NCBI GenBank assembly: GCA_964567755.1
Contig: CAZMNW010000037.1
Span: 186,001-250,000 of the forward strand
Direction: 5' to 3'
Length of the DNA stretch: 64,000 bases
DNA from: DASRJW01 sp964567755
Lineage (GTDB): Bacteria; Krumholzibacteriota; Krumholzibacteriia; G020349025
The notes under the pieces are model-generated. The model had not been told where the DNA came from and did no database searches. It was given only the letters and a program-made list of their open reading frames with translations. The position numbers and the translations under genes were made by a program. How positions within the stretch are numbered: position 1 is the first letter of the stretch; each line of letters starts with the position of its first letter. Below are positions 1-8,576 of this stretch, piece by piece.

Positions 1-1370
1 ATCCGAGCGTCCCGGGTCAGGAGATCGTGTTCGGCAGCACGAACGGCAAACTCCATGTGTTGGACGCACGCGGTAAGCCGCTCTCGGGTTGGCCGCGCAC
101 GGGCCCGGCGCAGGGCGAGCTGTTCGGCACGCTGTTCGCGGCCGGAGTCACGATCGCCGATCTGGATCGCGACGGCACGCCCGAGCTGGTGTTCGTCGAG
201 AGCTCCGGCCGTTTGCATGCGATGCATCTCGACGGTTCCGAGCTCGCGGGGTTCCCGCTGGCGGGTGTGCAAGCCTCGAGCAATACGGTGGTGCCGTCGC
301 CTGCGGTCGGCAATCTGCAAGGCGATGGCGATCTCGAGATTGTCGTTGCCGGCAGCGATGGACGTGTCCACGTCTTCGATGCCGCCGGCACGTCGTTGCT
401 GACGACGCCCATCGTCTCGGGTGCGGCGAGCGAATGCTCCCCTCTCTTGGGGGATATCGACGGGGACGGCGAGATCGAAGTCGTTCTCGGCAACGAGAAC
501 GGACTGCTGCAGGCCTGGAACCTGGATAGTTCTCCCGTCGATGGTTTCCCGATTTTCATCGGCGCCGAAGTGCGCGCCACGCCGACGCTCGACGACTTGG
601 ACGGCGACGGCAACGCCGATCTGGTCGTGGCAAGTTGGAACGGCACGGTGAGTGTCTGGGATCTCGGCGTGCCGTGGAGCAGAGAGAGGTTCCCGTGGCC
701 GACGCATCGCGGCAGCATTCACCGCACCGGCGAATACGGCTTCGCTGTGCCGACGCCGGTCGCTCTCTACGATTTGCAGGCGACATACGCGGCGGGGAGC
801 GGAGTGCGAATTTCGTGGCGCAGCGGGGAGAATCCGCAAGCAGGCGAGCTGCGCTGGCGCGTGCGGCGCGCCGGACCCTTCGCCGCCAAACCGGCGCGCG
901 ACGAGCCCACTTGGGTCGTCGACGCAACCCCGGTGGCGCTGCTCGGCGGCGGCGGGACGGTGGAATGGATCGACACGCAGGCGAGCTCGAGCGGTTGGTA
1001 CGGATACGTCGTCGAGCTGCAGTCGGAAGGGGATCGGGTTGCCGGCGTCGTCACCGTGCAGGTCGGGCTGCCGAGTGTCTTGCGGTTGCATGCGGCGGTT
1101 CCGAATCCATTCAATCCCGCGACAACCCTCGCCTTCGAGGTGCCGCAGGGGGAGGGGACGGCCACCGCCGTTCGCATTCGTCTCGACGTCATCGACATGC
1201 GCGGCCGCGTGGTGGCGCATCTGCTGCAATCGCCTCTGCCTCCCGGACGGCACGCCGTGACCTGGAACGGTCGCGATGCCGGCGGACGCGATGTCCCGAG
1301 CGGCGTCTACGTCGCGCGCCTGCGCGCCGGCGAAATCCTGCTGACACGCAAACTCACCTTGCTGCGCTGA
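1..1370 (+). CDS. FG-GAP/VCBS repeat surface protein with FlgD-like C-terminal domain (5' end outside window)
   Basis: The frame is open from the first bases of the window, so the GTG at 27 is internal and the N-terminus is missing. The visible part begins with beta-propeller blades carrying calcium-loop motifs: DLDRDGTPEL, DIDGDGEIEV and DLDGDGNADL, spaced at FG-GAP/VCBS intervals. A linker follows, then a C-terminal FlgD-like Ig domain from PNPFNPATTLAFEVP to the final RKLTLLR. In FCB-group bacteria this tail is common on secreted or surface-attached proteins. The ligand or substrate is unknown. It ends 92 bases before the next gene and shows no enzymatic motif. Domain identity is secure; the cellular role is inference. 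Confidence 0.8.
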   Translation, partial: PSVPGQEIVFGSTNGKLHVLDARGKPLSGWPRTGPAQGELFGTLFAAGVTIADLDRDGTPELVFVESSGRLHAMHLDGSELAGFPLAGVQASSNTVVPSPAVGNLQGDGDLEIVVAGSDGRVHVFDAAGTSLLTTPIVSGAASECSPLLGDIDGDGEIEVVLGNENGLLQAWNLDSSPVDGFPIFIGAEVRATPTLDDLDGDGNADLVVASWNGTVSVWDLGVPWSRERFPWPTHRGSIHRTGEYGFAVPTPVALYDLQATYAAGSGVRISWRSGENPQAGELRWRVRRAGPFAAKPARDEPTWVVDATPVALLGGGGTVEWIDTQASSSGWYGYVVELQSEGDRVAGVVTVQVGLPSVLRLHAAVPNPFNPATTLAFEVPQGEGTATAVRIRLDVIDMRGRVVAHLLQSPLPPGRHAVTWNGRDAGGRDVPSGVYVARLRAGEILLTRKLTLLR

Positions 1371-1462
1371 GCGCGCCAATCATGTCGAGAAAACGTGCGG
1401 GTGATTGCACCTGACGGGAGTATGATCCGCGGGTTCGAGCGCGCCACCATGCGGAGGAATCG

Positions 1463-2650
1463 ATGCGCTGGGCTTCCACATTCTCGGCGGAACCGGATCT
1501 CGAATCCGCGGTGCGGCAAGCCGCCGGTGCGGTCGTGGAGCAGCTGCGCGCCGACGCCGACATCGCCTTCGTTTTCGTGTCGCCGCATTTCGGCGCGCAG
1601 ACGGCGAGGCTGCCGCAGTTGCTGGCAGAGAGACTTCCGGCGCGCGTGCTGCTCGGCTGCACGGCCGGAGGCGTCATCGGGGGCGGTCGCGAGCTGGAAC
1701 ATCAGCCGGCCTTGGTCCTCACCGCGGCGTCTTTGCCTGGGGTGACATTGCATTCATTCGCCTGCGAAACCGACGCGTTGCCCGATGCCGACGCCGCGCC
1801 GCGCGCCTGGCACGAGGCGCTCGGCGTTCCACCCGAACCCGTGCCGCACTTCGTTCTTCTCGCCGACCCGTTCTCGTTTCAAGCCGAGCGCCTGCTGGAC
1901 GGGCTCGATTACGCCTATGCGCGTAGCATCAAGATCGGCGGCTTGGCGAGTGGGGCCAGAGGACCGGGCGGCAACGTGCTGGTGCATGATGCGCAAGCGC
2001 GCCAGACGGGCGCGGTCGGTGTCGCCATGTCGGGGGACATCGTGGTCGAAACCGTGGTGGCGCAAGGTTGTCGCCCGATCGGACGCACGCTGCAAATCAC
2101 GCGTTGCGATGGACACATCCTCCATGAGCTCGATGGGTCGCCGGCGCTGCAAGTGTTGCAGGACATCGCGTCCGAAGCGCCGGCGCGGGATCAAGAGTTG
2201 ATCGGGCAGGCGCTGTTCTTGGGGTTCGCCATGGATGAACTCGCCACGGAGCATCGCGCCGGCAGCTTCTTGATTCGCAATGTGCTCGGCATCGATCCAC
2301 GGCATGGGGCCATTGCGGTGGGGGAACGACTGCGCAATGGGCAGAGTGTGCAGTTCCATGTGCGCGACGCGCGCACTTCGACCGACGACTTGGTATCGCT
2401 CCTTGGCCGCTTCGGCGGCGAGCCGGAGGCGAAGGATGCGACCGGAGCCTTGTTGTTCTCGTGCCTCGGGCGCGGCGAGCACTTGTATGGCGAACCCGAT
2501 CACGACAGCAACGTTTTCCGTCGCTTCCTCGGTGATCTGCCGCTCGGAGGCTTCTTCTGCAACGGCGAGATCGGGCCTGTCGGCGGCAAGACGCACCTGC
2601 ATGGCTTCACGAGCTCCTTCGGCATCTTCCGCCCGCGCTCCATTCCTTGA
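1463..2650 (+). CDS. FIST-domain sensory protein
   Basis: The 395-residue protein fits the FIST_N plus FIST_C arrangement, roughly residues 20-225 and 230-375. Supporting stretches are LLGCTAGGVIGGGRE near the N-terminus and GALLFSCLGRGEHLYG and GGFFCNGEIGPVGG near the end, which are typical FIST_C positions. FIST domains are thought to bind small ligands and signal to kinases or cyclases, but no such partner lies next to this gene. The ATG has a good Shine-Dalgarno, GGAGG at 1453-1457, five bases upstream. A TATGAT box at 1421-1426 could be its -10, but no convincing -35 is visible. A short hairpin (AGAAGA/TCTTCT, 2651-2665) follows the stop. Confidence 0.8.
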   Translation: MRWASTFSAEPDLESAVRQAAGAVVEQLRADADIAFVFVSPHFGAQTARLPQLLAERLPARVLLGCTAGGVIGGGRELEHQPALVLTAASLPGVTLHSFACETDALPDADAAPRAWHEALGVPPEPVPHFVLLADPFSFQAERLLDGLDYAYARSIKIGGLASGARGPGGNVLVHDAQARQTGAVGVAMSGDIVVETVVAQGCRPIGRTLQITRCDGHILHELDGSPALQVLQDIASEAPARDQELIGQALFLGFAMDELATEHRAGSFLIRNVLGIDPRHGAIAVGERLRNGQSVQFHVRDARTSTDDLVSLLGRFGGEPEAKDATGALLFSCLGRGEHLYGEPDHDSNVFRRFLGDLPLGGFFCNGEIGPVGGKTHLHGFTSSFGIFRPRSIP

Positions 2651-2751
2651 AGAAGATCGTCTTCTAGGCGCCGATCGCGTCCAGACCCTCCGACTTAAGT
2701 GACCCGTGAGCAGCAGGTTAATTCTCCGTACGCATCTCCATGCGAATTCGC

Positions 2752-2780
2752 TTGACCCGCTTGGGGGCCCTTTCTATAGT
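2752..2780 (+). promoter_or_regulatory. Sigma-70-type promoter of the dcw cluster
   Basis: TTGACC at 2752-2757 and TATAGT at 2775-2780 are separated by exactly 17 bases. This is one of the best promoter matches in the window. It sits in the 214-base gap before mraZ and should start transcription near 2787, just ahead of the MraZ-type repeats. Confidence 0.75.
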
Positions 2781-2789
2781 TCCGCCTCG

Positions 2790-2815
2790 TGGGATCAAAG
2801 AGGGTTAAAAAGGGG
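2790..2815 (+). promoter_or_regulatory. MraZ-type operator repeats
   Basis: Three G-triplet units, TGGGA (2790), AGGGT (2801) and AGGGG (2811), follow each other at 10-11 base spacing just after the predicted transcription start. MraZ binds tandem TGGG-like repeats with about one helical turn between them upstream of its own gene. This array is therefore the likely autoregulatory site of the division cluster. The match is by spacing and core, not exact sequence. Confidence 0.6.
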
Positions 2816-2864
2816 CAAATCAGAGTAAATCGATTCAGTTCGGTGTAGATTCGGAGTCGGTCGC

Positions 2865-3293
2865 GTGCGCTTCATCGGGACGCATCTCCAAACGATCGAT
2901 CCGAAGGGCCGACTGGTGCTTCCGGCCAAGTTCGTCCGCCTGCTGCCCGAGGATCAGAGTGGCATGGTGCTCACCGTCGGCCCCGATCCCTGTTTGCTTC
3001 TGTATCCGTTGAACGAGTGGAACCAACTGGCGGAGGCGCTCAACGCTCTCGTGCGCAACGAAGCGACGCGCAACGCCGTGCGTTTCGTGAGCGATCACAG
3101 CACCGAGCTGGAGCTGGATGCACATGGACGACTCACCGTCCCGCGCGAGTTCCTCAAACGTGTCGGCATCGAGCGCGAAGTCACCATCGTCGGCTTGTTG
3201 CGTTACCTCGAGCTGTGGCCGCGCGCTGTCTACGAGCGCGAGGTCGAAGCCAGACGGATCGCCTCCAGGGGCGTTCTCGACGGACTGATCTGA
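2865..3293 (+). CDS. mraZ: Transcriptional regulator MraZ
   Basis: MraZ is a DNA-binding autoregulator of the division and cell wall cluster. The 142-residue protein has the family's two SpoVT/AbrB half-domains, each marked by a D-x-x-G-R motif: DPKGRLVLPAKF near residue 14 and DAHGRLTVPREF near residue 86. The GTG start at 2865 gives the expected N-terminus (MRFIGTHLQTID), matching the family length of about 140-150. It is the first gene of the dcw operon and lies just after a strong promoter and tandem G-rich repeats that look like its own binding sites. Confidence 0.95.
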   Translation: MRFIGTHLQTIDPKGRLVLPAKFVRLLPEDQSGMVLTVGPDPCLLLYPLNEWNQLAEALNALVRNEATRNAVRFVSDHSTELELDAHGRLTVPREFLKRVGIEREVTIVGLLRYLELWPRAVYEREVEARRIASRGVLDGLI

Positions 3294-3299
3294 GCGCGG

Positions 3300-3746
3300 G
3301 TGTCCCGCGCAGTGGGGTGGAGGATGGCGGGTTCGGAGCGTGCAGGTCAACGGTTGCGTGTGTTGATCAGCATCCAGGGCCCGGTGGCGGTGGCGTATTG
3401 CGCGGGCACCCTCGACCGCCGTAGCGCGGAAGAGCTGGGCGCGCGGCTGCGGCCGCTGCTATTCGCCGGGGTGCGCGGAGTGGTGTGCGCGCTCGACCGC
3501 GTCGAGCACGTGCATTTCCAGGCACTGGAGCTCCTGATCGAGCTGCATCGCCTGGTCCGTGCCGCAGGCGGTCGGTTCGTGCTCGCGGGGGCGACGCCGT
3601 ACGTGCGCCAGATCCTCGACTTCGGCGGGGTGCCGAGACAAGTGACGGTGGCGGCGAGCCGCGGCCAAGCCGTCGAAGAGTTGATGACGGCGTTGCCGAG
3701 CGTGCCGCTCGCCGTCGCGACCAGCGTGCAGCCGTCGCTGCTTTGA
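3300..3746 (+). CDS. STAS-domain protein inserted in the dcw cluster
   Basis: A single STAS domain of about 148 residues, the fold of anti-sigma-factor antagonists. Visible features are VLISIQGPVAVAYCAGTLD, then VRGVVCALDRVEHVHFQ and a C-terminal VLAGATPYVRQILDFGGV. At the place where SpoIIAA-type antagonists carry the phosphorylated serine (D-S-S-G), this protein reads E-H-V-H-F. It is therefore probably not regulated by phosphorylation. It starts 6 bases after mraZ (GTG 3300; ATG 3324 is an alternative preceded by GGAGG with no spacer) and sits before rsmH, a slot normally without such a gene. Partner unknown. Confidence 0.75.
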   Translation: MSRAVGWRMAGSERAGQRLRVLISIQGPVAVAYCAGTLDRRSAEELGARLRPLLFAGVRGVVCALDRVEHVHFQALELLIELHRLVRAAGGRFVLAGATPYVRQILDFGGVPRQVTVAASRGQAVEELMTALPSVPLAVATSVQPSLL

Positions 3747-3805
3747 AGCGCGCGAAGCGGCGTCGTCCGGTGCGAGAGACACCGAGGGATACAGACCCGG
3801 CCGCG

Positions 3806-4723
3806 ATGCACGTGCCCGTGATGCGCGACGCGATCGTGGATCTGATCGCAGTTGGACCGTGCGCGTGGATCGTCGATGGCACGGTGGGCACCGGCGGGCA
3901 TGCGCAAGCGATTCTGCAGCGGTTGCCCCAGGCGCGCGTGCTGGGGATCGATGTCGATGCCGCGGCGCTGCAAGTGGCGGCGAAACGACTGCAGCATTTT
4001 GGCGATCGTGTGCGCTTGCAGCACGGCAGCTACGCCGAGGTGGACACGTGGGTGACACGATGCGGAATCGCGCCGGTCAGCGGCATCGTTCTCGATCTGG
4101 GCGTGTCCTCGCCGCAGATCGACGCGGCGGAGCGCGGCTTCAGTTATCGGCACTCGGGAGCGCTCGACATGCGGATGGATCCGAGCGTGGGGCCGAGCGC
4201 CGCGGAGCTGCTGCAGACGGCAACGGAGCAAGAGATCTCCCGCGTGCTGCGGGAGTATGGCGAGGAGCGGGCGGCGCGACGGATCGCACGCGCCGTGGTC
4301 GAGAGGCGACAGCAGTCGCCGTTGCAGACGACCGCCGATCTCGTCGCCGTGGTTCGTTCGTGTGTTTCCGGGCGCAAGCCAGTCTCGGCTCTGGCGCGGG
4401 TTTTCCAGGGTGTGCGGGTGTGGGTGAATGGGGAATTGGAGAACCTCCGTCTGGGGTTGGGGCGATCGCTCGGCGTGCTTGCGCCCGGTTCCATTCTCGC
4501 GGTCTTGAGCTATCACTCGCTCGAAGACCGCATGGTCAAACAGTTCTTCCGCCGGCAGACGGAGGGCTGCGTGTGTCCCGTCGACCTGCCGCGCTGCGGC
4601 TGCGGTTTCGTGGCGGGATTTCGCCTGCTGACGCGGCGCGCATTGCGACCGCAAGCGTCTGAGGTGGCGGAGAATCCGCGGGCGCGCAGCGCGCGCCTGC
4701 GGGCATTGCAACGCCTGCCGTGA
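3806..4723 (+). CDS. rsmH: 16S rRNA m4C1402 methyltransferase RsmH (MraW)
   Basis: RsmH methylates N4 of C1402 in 16S rRNA using S-adenosylmethionine. The protein (305 residues from ATG 3806) begins with the conserved HVPVM and has the SAM-binding DGTVGTGGHAQAIL, the VLDLGVSSPQID motif, the FSYRHSGALDMRMD stretch and LSYHSLEDRMVKQFF near the C-terminus. The frame is open further upstream and a GTG at 3770 is possible, but HVPVM is where the family normally begins. The stop overlaps the start of the following ftsL-like gene, indicating translational coupling. Confidence 0.93.
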   Translation: MHVPVMRDAIVDLIAVGPCAWIVDGTVGTGGHAQAILQRLPQARVLGIDVDAAALQVAAKRLQHFGDRVRLQHGSYAEVDTWVTRCGIAPVSGIVLDLGVSSPQIDAAERGFSYRHSGALDMRMDPSVGPSAAELLQTATEQEISRVLREYGEERAARRIARAVVERRQQSPLQTTADLVAVVRSCVSGRKPVSALARVFQGVRVWVNGELENLRLGLGRSLGVLAPGSILAVLSYHSLEDRMVKQFFRRQTEGCVCPVDLPRCGCGFVAGFRLLTRRALRPQASEVAENPRARSARLRALQRLP

Positions 4724-5202
4724 TGGGTGCGGGATCGAGCGCCAGGGAACGGGCCGCGTCGGTGACGCGGCCCGTCGTGTCCGAGGGGAGATCCTCCATA
4801 CGCAAACGTCTGGCAATCGGCAGGGCCGGCGCGCGGCGGTCGCGAAAGCGGCTGCGATGTTGGTTCGAGGAGTTCGACCCGTGGACACCGCGGCCGGGCG
4901 ATTACGTGCTGGGGTCGGCGTTGTGCCTGTTGCTGGCGTTGAGCTACGTCGCCGAACGCGGTCACGCCGTGCAACTCAACAAACAGATCTACGAGCTCGA
5001 AGCGCGCGTCGGCAGTCTGCGCACCGAAACGGAAGTGTTGGCCGCGGAAGTGACACGGCTCGCGGACCGGCATCGCATCGTCACGTTGGCGCGGAAAATG
5101 GGGATGGCGGCGCCGGAGTCGCACGCGTTGGAATACATCTACTTCGTGGGCAAGGGATCGGGGCGCAACGCCACAGCGCCAGGACGAACGGACTCGCGCT
5201 GA
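4723..5202 (+). CDS. ftsL: FtsL-like bitopic cell division protein
   Basis: A 159-residue protein with a basic N-terminal cytoplasmic region (about 55 residues, many Arg), one membrane segment (VLGSALCLLLALSYVAE) and a coiled-coil region (LNKQIYELEARVGSLRTE and onwards). This is the FtsL/DivIC plan. FtsL joins FtsQ and FtsB in the periplasm and activates FtsWI. Sequence similarity in this family is low, so the call rests on topology and on the position between rsmH and ftsI. The ATG overlaps the rsmH stop by one base. The basic N-terminus is longer than usual. Confidence 0.8.
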   Translation: MGAGSSARERAASVTRPVVSEGRSSIRKRLAIGRAGARRSRKRLRCWFEEFDPWTPRPGDYVLGSALCLLLALSYVAERGHAVQLNKQIYELEARVGSLRTETEVLAAEVTRLADRHRIVTLARKMGMAAPESHALEYIYFVGKGSGRNATAPGRTDSR

Positions 5203-5254
5203 GTGCTGTCGTGGGGCCGGCCGGCCGCGGCCTTTGGGGTGGGGAGGGGAAACG

Positions 5255-7051
5255 ATGCCACGCAAGCTGCGGCTGCTGCGCATCGAGCATGTCGCTTTCC
5301 TGGTCCTGGGTCTGTTCGTGGTTCTGGCGCTGCGGCTCCTCGATCTGCAGGTGATTCGTCACGCGCACTTCCGGGCGCGGCAGTTGCGGCAAGTGGATGC
5401 TCGGTTGCAGGTTCCCGCCCGCCGCGGTCGCATCCTCGACCGCGCTGGACGCGTGCTCGCCTTCGATGTCCTCGCCTACGACATTTCGATCGTCAAACGC
5501 CGCGTGCGCTCCAAAGATCTGGACATCATCGCCGAGATGGCGGGCGTGCAAAAACGGGCACTGCGCGGCTCGCTGCGCGGCGCGGGCCGTTTTCTCGTCC
5601 TGCGGCGTCAGGCGACGCTGTCGCCGGAGGCGGCGCGACGATTGGGTTCCTTGCCTGGGGTCTGTCTCGAGCGCCGCACCTACCGCCAATACCCCTTCGG
5701 CACGCTCGGCGCCCAGGTCATCGGCTTCGTCGATCAGGAAGGCAACGGCGCCGAGGGTGTCGAGAAGGCCTACGATGACCGGCTGCGCGGCACGCCCGGC
5801 GAGGTGGTGCAGCTGCGCGACGAGGATGGCGAAGCCATCGGCACACTGTCGGCACGCGATCCCATCGACGGCGACGATCTGGTGCTCGCGCTCGACCTCG
5901 ATTTGCAGCGCATCGCCGACGACGAGTTGCAACGCGCGCTCGGCGAGACCGGCTCCCGCGGCGGATCGGTGCTCCTTCAGGATCCCCAGACCGGCGACAT
6001 CTTGGCCTCTGCCAGCGCGCCATTGCCGGCACGCCGCGATGGCGTTTACGTGCCCGCGACCTGGCGCAATCGCGCCGTCTACGATCTCTTCGAGCCGGGC
6101 TCGACGCTCAAGCCCGTGACTGCGATCGCCGGCTTGCGTCGCGGCGTCGTCACCCCGACGACGTACCTCTATGCCGAACGCGGCATGCACAGCTTCGGCC
6201 GCGCCGGTGTCATCCGTGACGCACATCCGGAGAAAGGCGATGGCTGGCTCACCTTCGGTCAGGCCTTCGCGCGCTCCAGCAACATTTGCTTCGCCAAGCT
6301 GGCGCGCGAGCTCGAGTCGAACGAGCTCTACGACGAGCTGCGCAATTGCGGTTTCGGCAGCCGCTCGGGCGTCGATCTGCCCGCGGAGCCCAACGGCTGG
6401 TTGGCCTTGCCCCGTGACTGGTCCGGTCGCACGCGATTGTGTCTCGGGTATGGCCAGGAGATCTCGGTGACGGCGCTGCAGCTGGCGAATCTCTATGTTA
6501 CGATCGCCAACGGTGGCAGTCTGCTGCGTCCACGCATGGCGCTGGGGATCGAGCATGCAAATGGCGGGCGCGAAGTGTTCGCCACCCGCGAGGTGCGGCG
6601 TGTGCTGTCGGCCGAGCTTGCGGCCACGCTGCGCGAGTTGTGCACGCGTGTCGTCGTCGAAGGCACGGGCAAGCGCGCCGGTCTCGACGGCGTGCAAGTG
6701 GCGGGCAAGACCGGCACGGCACAGAAAGCCGAAGCGGGACGTTACGTCGCGCGCTATGTCGCCAGCTTCGGCGGCTTCGTGCCGGCCGAATCGCCTCGGC
6801 TCGTCGGCCTGGTGGTGCTCGACGAGCCACGCGGACATCATCATTGGGGCGGGTATTCGGCTGCTTCGACATTCCGGCGCATCATGGAATCCGTGACGCA
6901 GAGCACGCGCTACCTCGAGCCGGCGCCGGAACGCATCACCGTGGTTCGCGCCGATGATCTGCGCTCGGGCCATGGTCGGAACGAATCGCCTCCGAACCTC
7001 GCCGGCATGAGCGGGGTCGCGCTTCCCGAGTGGCGGCGGAACGGGAAGTGA
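5255..7051 (+). CDS. ftsI: Peptidoglycan D,D-transpeptidase FtsI (PBP3)
   Basis: The septal class B penicillin-binding protein, which cross-links peptidoglycan with FtsW. There is an N-terminal membrane segment (VAFLVLGLFVVLALRLLDL), a dimerisation domain containing RGRILDRAGRVLA, and a transpeptidase domain with the active-site S-T-L-K at 283-286, S-S-N at 341-343 and K-T-G at 485-487. I chose ATG 5255 (598 residues) because GGGAGGGG lies just upstream; a TTG at 5234 is in frame. No PASTA domain is visible. It is followed after 40 bases by murE. Confidence 0.95.
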   Translation: MPRKLRLLRIEHVAFLVLGLFVVLALRLLDLQVIRHAHFRARQLRQVDARLQVPARRGRILDRAGRVLAFDVLAYDISIVKRRVRSKDLDIIAEMAGVQKRALRGSLRGAGRFLVLRRQATLSPEAARRLGSLPGVCLERRTYRQYPFGTLGAQVIGFVDQEGNGAEGVEKAYDDRLRGTPGEVVQLRDEDGEAIGTLSARDPIDGDDLVLALDLDLQRIADDELQRALGETGSRGGSVLLQDPQTGDILASASAPLPARRDGVYVPATWRNRAVYDLFEPGSTLKPVTAIAGLRRGVVTPTTYLYAERGMHSFGRAGVIRDAHPEKGDGWLTFGQAFARSSNICFAKLARELESNELYDELRNCGFGSRSGVDLPAEPNGWLALPRDWSGRTRLCLGYGQEISVTALQLANLYVTIANGGSLLRPRMALGIEHANGGREVFATREVRRVLSAELAATLRELCTRVVVEGTGKRAGLDGVQVAGKTGTAQKAEAGRYVARYVASFGGFVPAESPRLVGLVVLDEPRGHHHWGGYSAASTFRRIMESVTQSTRYLEPAPERITVVRADDLRSGHGRNESPPNLAGMSGVALPEWRRNGK

Positions 7052-7091
7052 GGCGCGCGTGGGCGGTGCCGCCTGTGACACGAGGGCAGGC

Positions 7092-8576
7092 ATGACGCTG
7101 GCAGAATTACTGCGAGGCTTGTCCGTTCAACGCCGCTGGGGAAACCCACAAGTTCGCATCGATTCCATCGCTGCCGATTCGCGCTCCGTGCAGCCTGGCA
7201 GCGTGTTCGTCGCGGTTTTAGGCGGCACCCACGACGGCTGGACCTACGTCGCCGAGGCAGTGCGCCGCGGCGCCGTCGCCGTCGTGGCCGAGCGCGACGC
7301 TTCGGCGTTTACGCCCTGTGGCGCGCAAGTGCGCGACTCCCGCGCCGCCCTCGCACAATTAGCGGCGAATTTTGAGGGCGATCCATCCCGATCCATGCGA
7401 CTCGTGGGCGTTACGGGCACCAACGGCAAGACGAGCGTGGCGCACATGGTGCAGCACGTGCTGCAACGGCTGCATTCGCCCTGCGGTCTGATCGGGACGA
7501 TTGGTTGGCGGTTGGGCGACGAGCCGTATCGGCCGCTGCGGCACACGACGCCGGACAGCCTGGAGCTGCAGGCGCTGCTGCGGCAGCTGCGCGAGCGCGG
7601 TGCACAGGCCATCGCTCTCGAGGTGAGCTCACATGCCATTGCGCAACGCCGCGTCGAAGCGGTGCATTTCAGCGTCGGCGTGATGACCAATGTGACGCGG
7701 GATCATCAGGATTATCACGGCAGTCTCGAAGCCTATGCCGCCACCAAGGCATCCTGGATGCATGGTCTCGGCGCCGAGCGCGGCGCGCCGCGCGCCATCT
7801 ACAACTTGGACGATTCACTCACGGCGGCAGCCGCGGCGCGCCATCCCGGACCGTGCTTCACCTTCGGCCGCAGTGCGCGCGCGAATCTGCGCATTGTGGA
7901 TGCCGAATCCCGGCTCGAAGGCAACCGCATCGTGCTCGATTGGGGCGCTGGCGCAGAGGAGCTCTGGCTGCCACTCCCCGGCGGTTTCCAGGTGCAGAAC
8001 GCCGCTGCGGCGTGTGCCGTGTTCCGCGTCCTCGGGCTCGAGATGGGGAGCGTGTCGGCAGCCTTGCGCGGGATGCCACCGGTTCCCGGCCGCTTCGAGG
8101 TCGTGCCGCACGCGAGCGGACCCACGGTCGTCGTGGATTACGCGCACACTCCTGAAGCTCTCGAGCGCTTGCTCGCCACCTGCAAGGATCTGGTGCGTGG
8201 CCGGCTGGTTGTCGTGTTCGGTTGCGGCGGCGATCGCGATGCCGGCAAGCGGCCGCTCATGGCGGCGGTGGTGGCGCGTTTCGCCGATCGCATGGTGCTG
8301 ACGAGCGACAACCCGCGGAGCGAGGATCCCGAGGCGATCCTGGATGCGATGCAAGATGGCATTCCGGCGACGCACCATGATTGGCTGCGCCACGTGGATC
8401 GAAGAACGGCCATCCACGATGCCGTGGCCGGTGCCGCCGCGGACGATCTGGTGGTGATTGCCGGCAAGGGCCACGAGAGCACGCAGATCATCGGCGATCG
8501 GACGCTGGCGTTCGACGACCGGCTCGAGGCACACGCTGCGCTGGCAGAGTGTCATGGCGGTGCGCAATGCGAATGA
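7092..8576 (+). CDS. murE: UDP-MurNAc-tripeptide synthetase MurE (meso-diaminopimelate type)
   Basis: MurE adds the third amino acid to UDP-MurNAc-L-Ala-D-Glu in the cytoplasm. The ATP-binding loop GTNGKTSVAHM and the folate/Mur ligase core are clear. The specificity motif is D-N-P-R at residues 406-409, which in known MurE enzymes selects meso-diaminopimelate rather than lysine, so the wall is predicted to be of the DAP type. ATG 7092 (494 residues) has GAGGGCAGG upstream; a GTG at 7059 would add 11 residues. The stop overlaps the murF start. Confidence 0.95.
   Translation: MTLAELLRGLSVQRRWGNPQVRIDSIAADSRSVQPGSVFVAVLGGTHDGWTYVAEAVRRGAVAVVAERDASAFTPCGAQVRDSRAALAQLAANFEGDPSRSMRLVGVTGTNGKTSVAHMVQHVLQRLHSPCGLIGTIGWRLGDEPYRPLRHTTPDSLELQALLRQLRERGAQAIALEVSSHAIAQRRVEAVHFSVGVMTNVTRDHQDYHGSLEAYAATKASWMHGLGAERGAPRAIYNLDDSLTAAAAARHPGPCFTFGRSARANLRIVDAESRLEGNRIVLDWGAGAEELWLPLPGGFQVQNAAAACAVFRVLGLEMGSVSAALRGMPPVPGRFEVVPHASGPTVVVDYAHTPEALERLLATCKDLVRGRLVVVFGCGGDRDAGKRPLMAAVVARFADRMVLTSDNPRSEDPEAILDAMQDGIPATHHDWLRHVDRRTAIHDAVAGAAADDLVVIAGKGHESTQIIGDRTLAFDDRLEAHAALAECHGGAQCE

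Noticed and set aside
2651..2665. Hairpin AGAAGA/TCTTCT after the FIST gene as a terminator
   Set aside because: Only six weak base pairs and no T-run; too little to list as a terminator.
5081..7093. A 670-codon open frame on the minus strand opposite ftsI
   Set aside because: It mirrors the codon bias of ftsI in GC-rich DNA, has no recognisable domain and no ribosome binding site, while the forward gene has all its active-site motifs.
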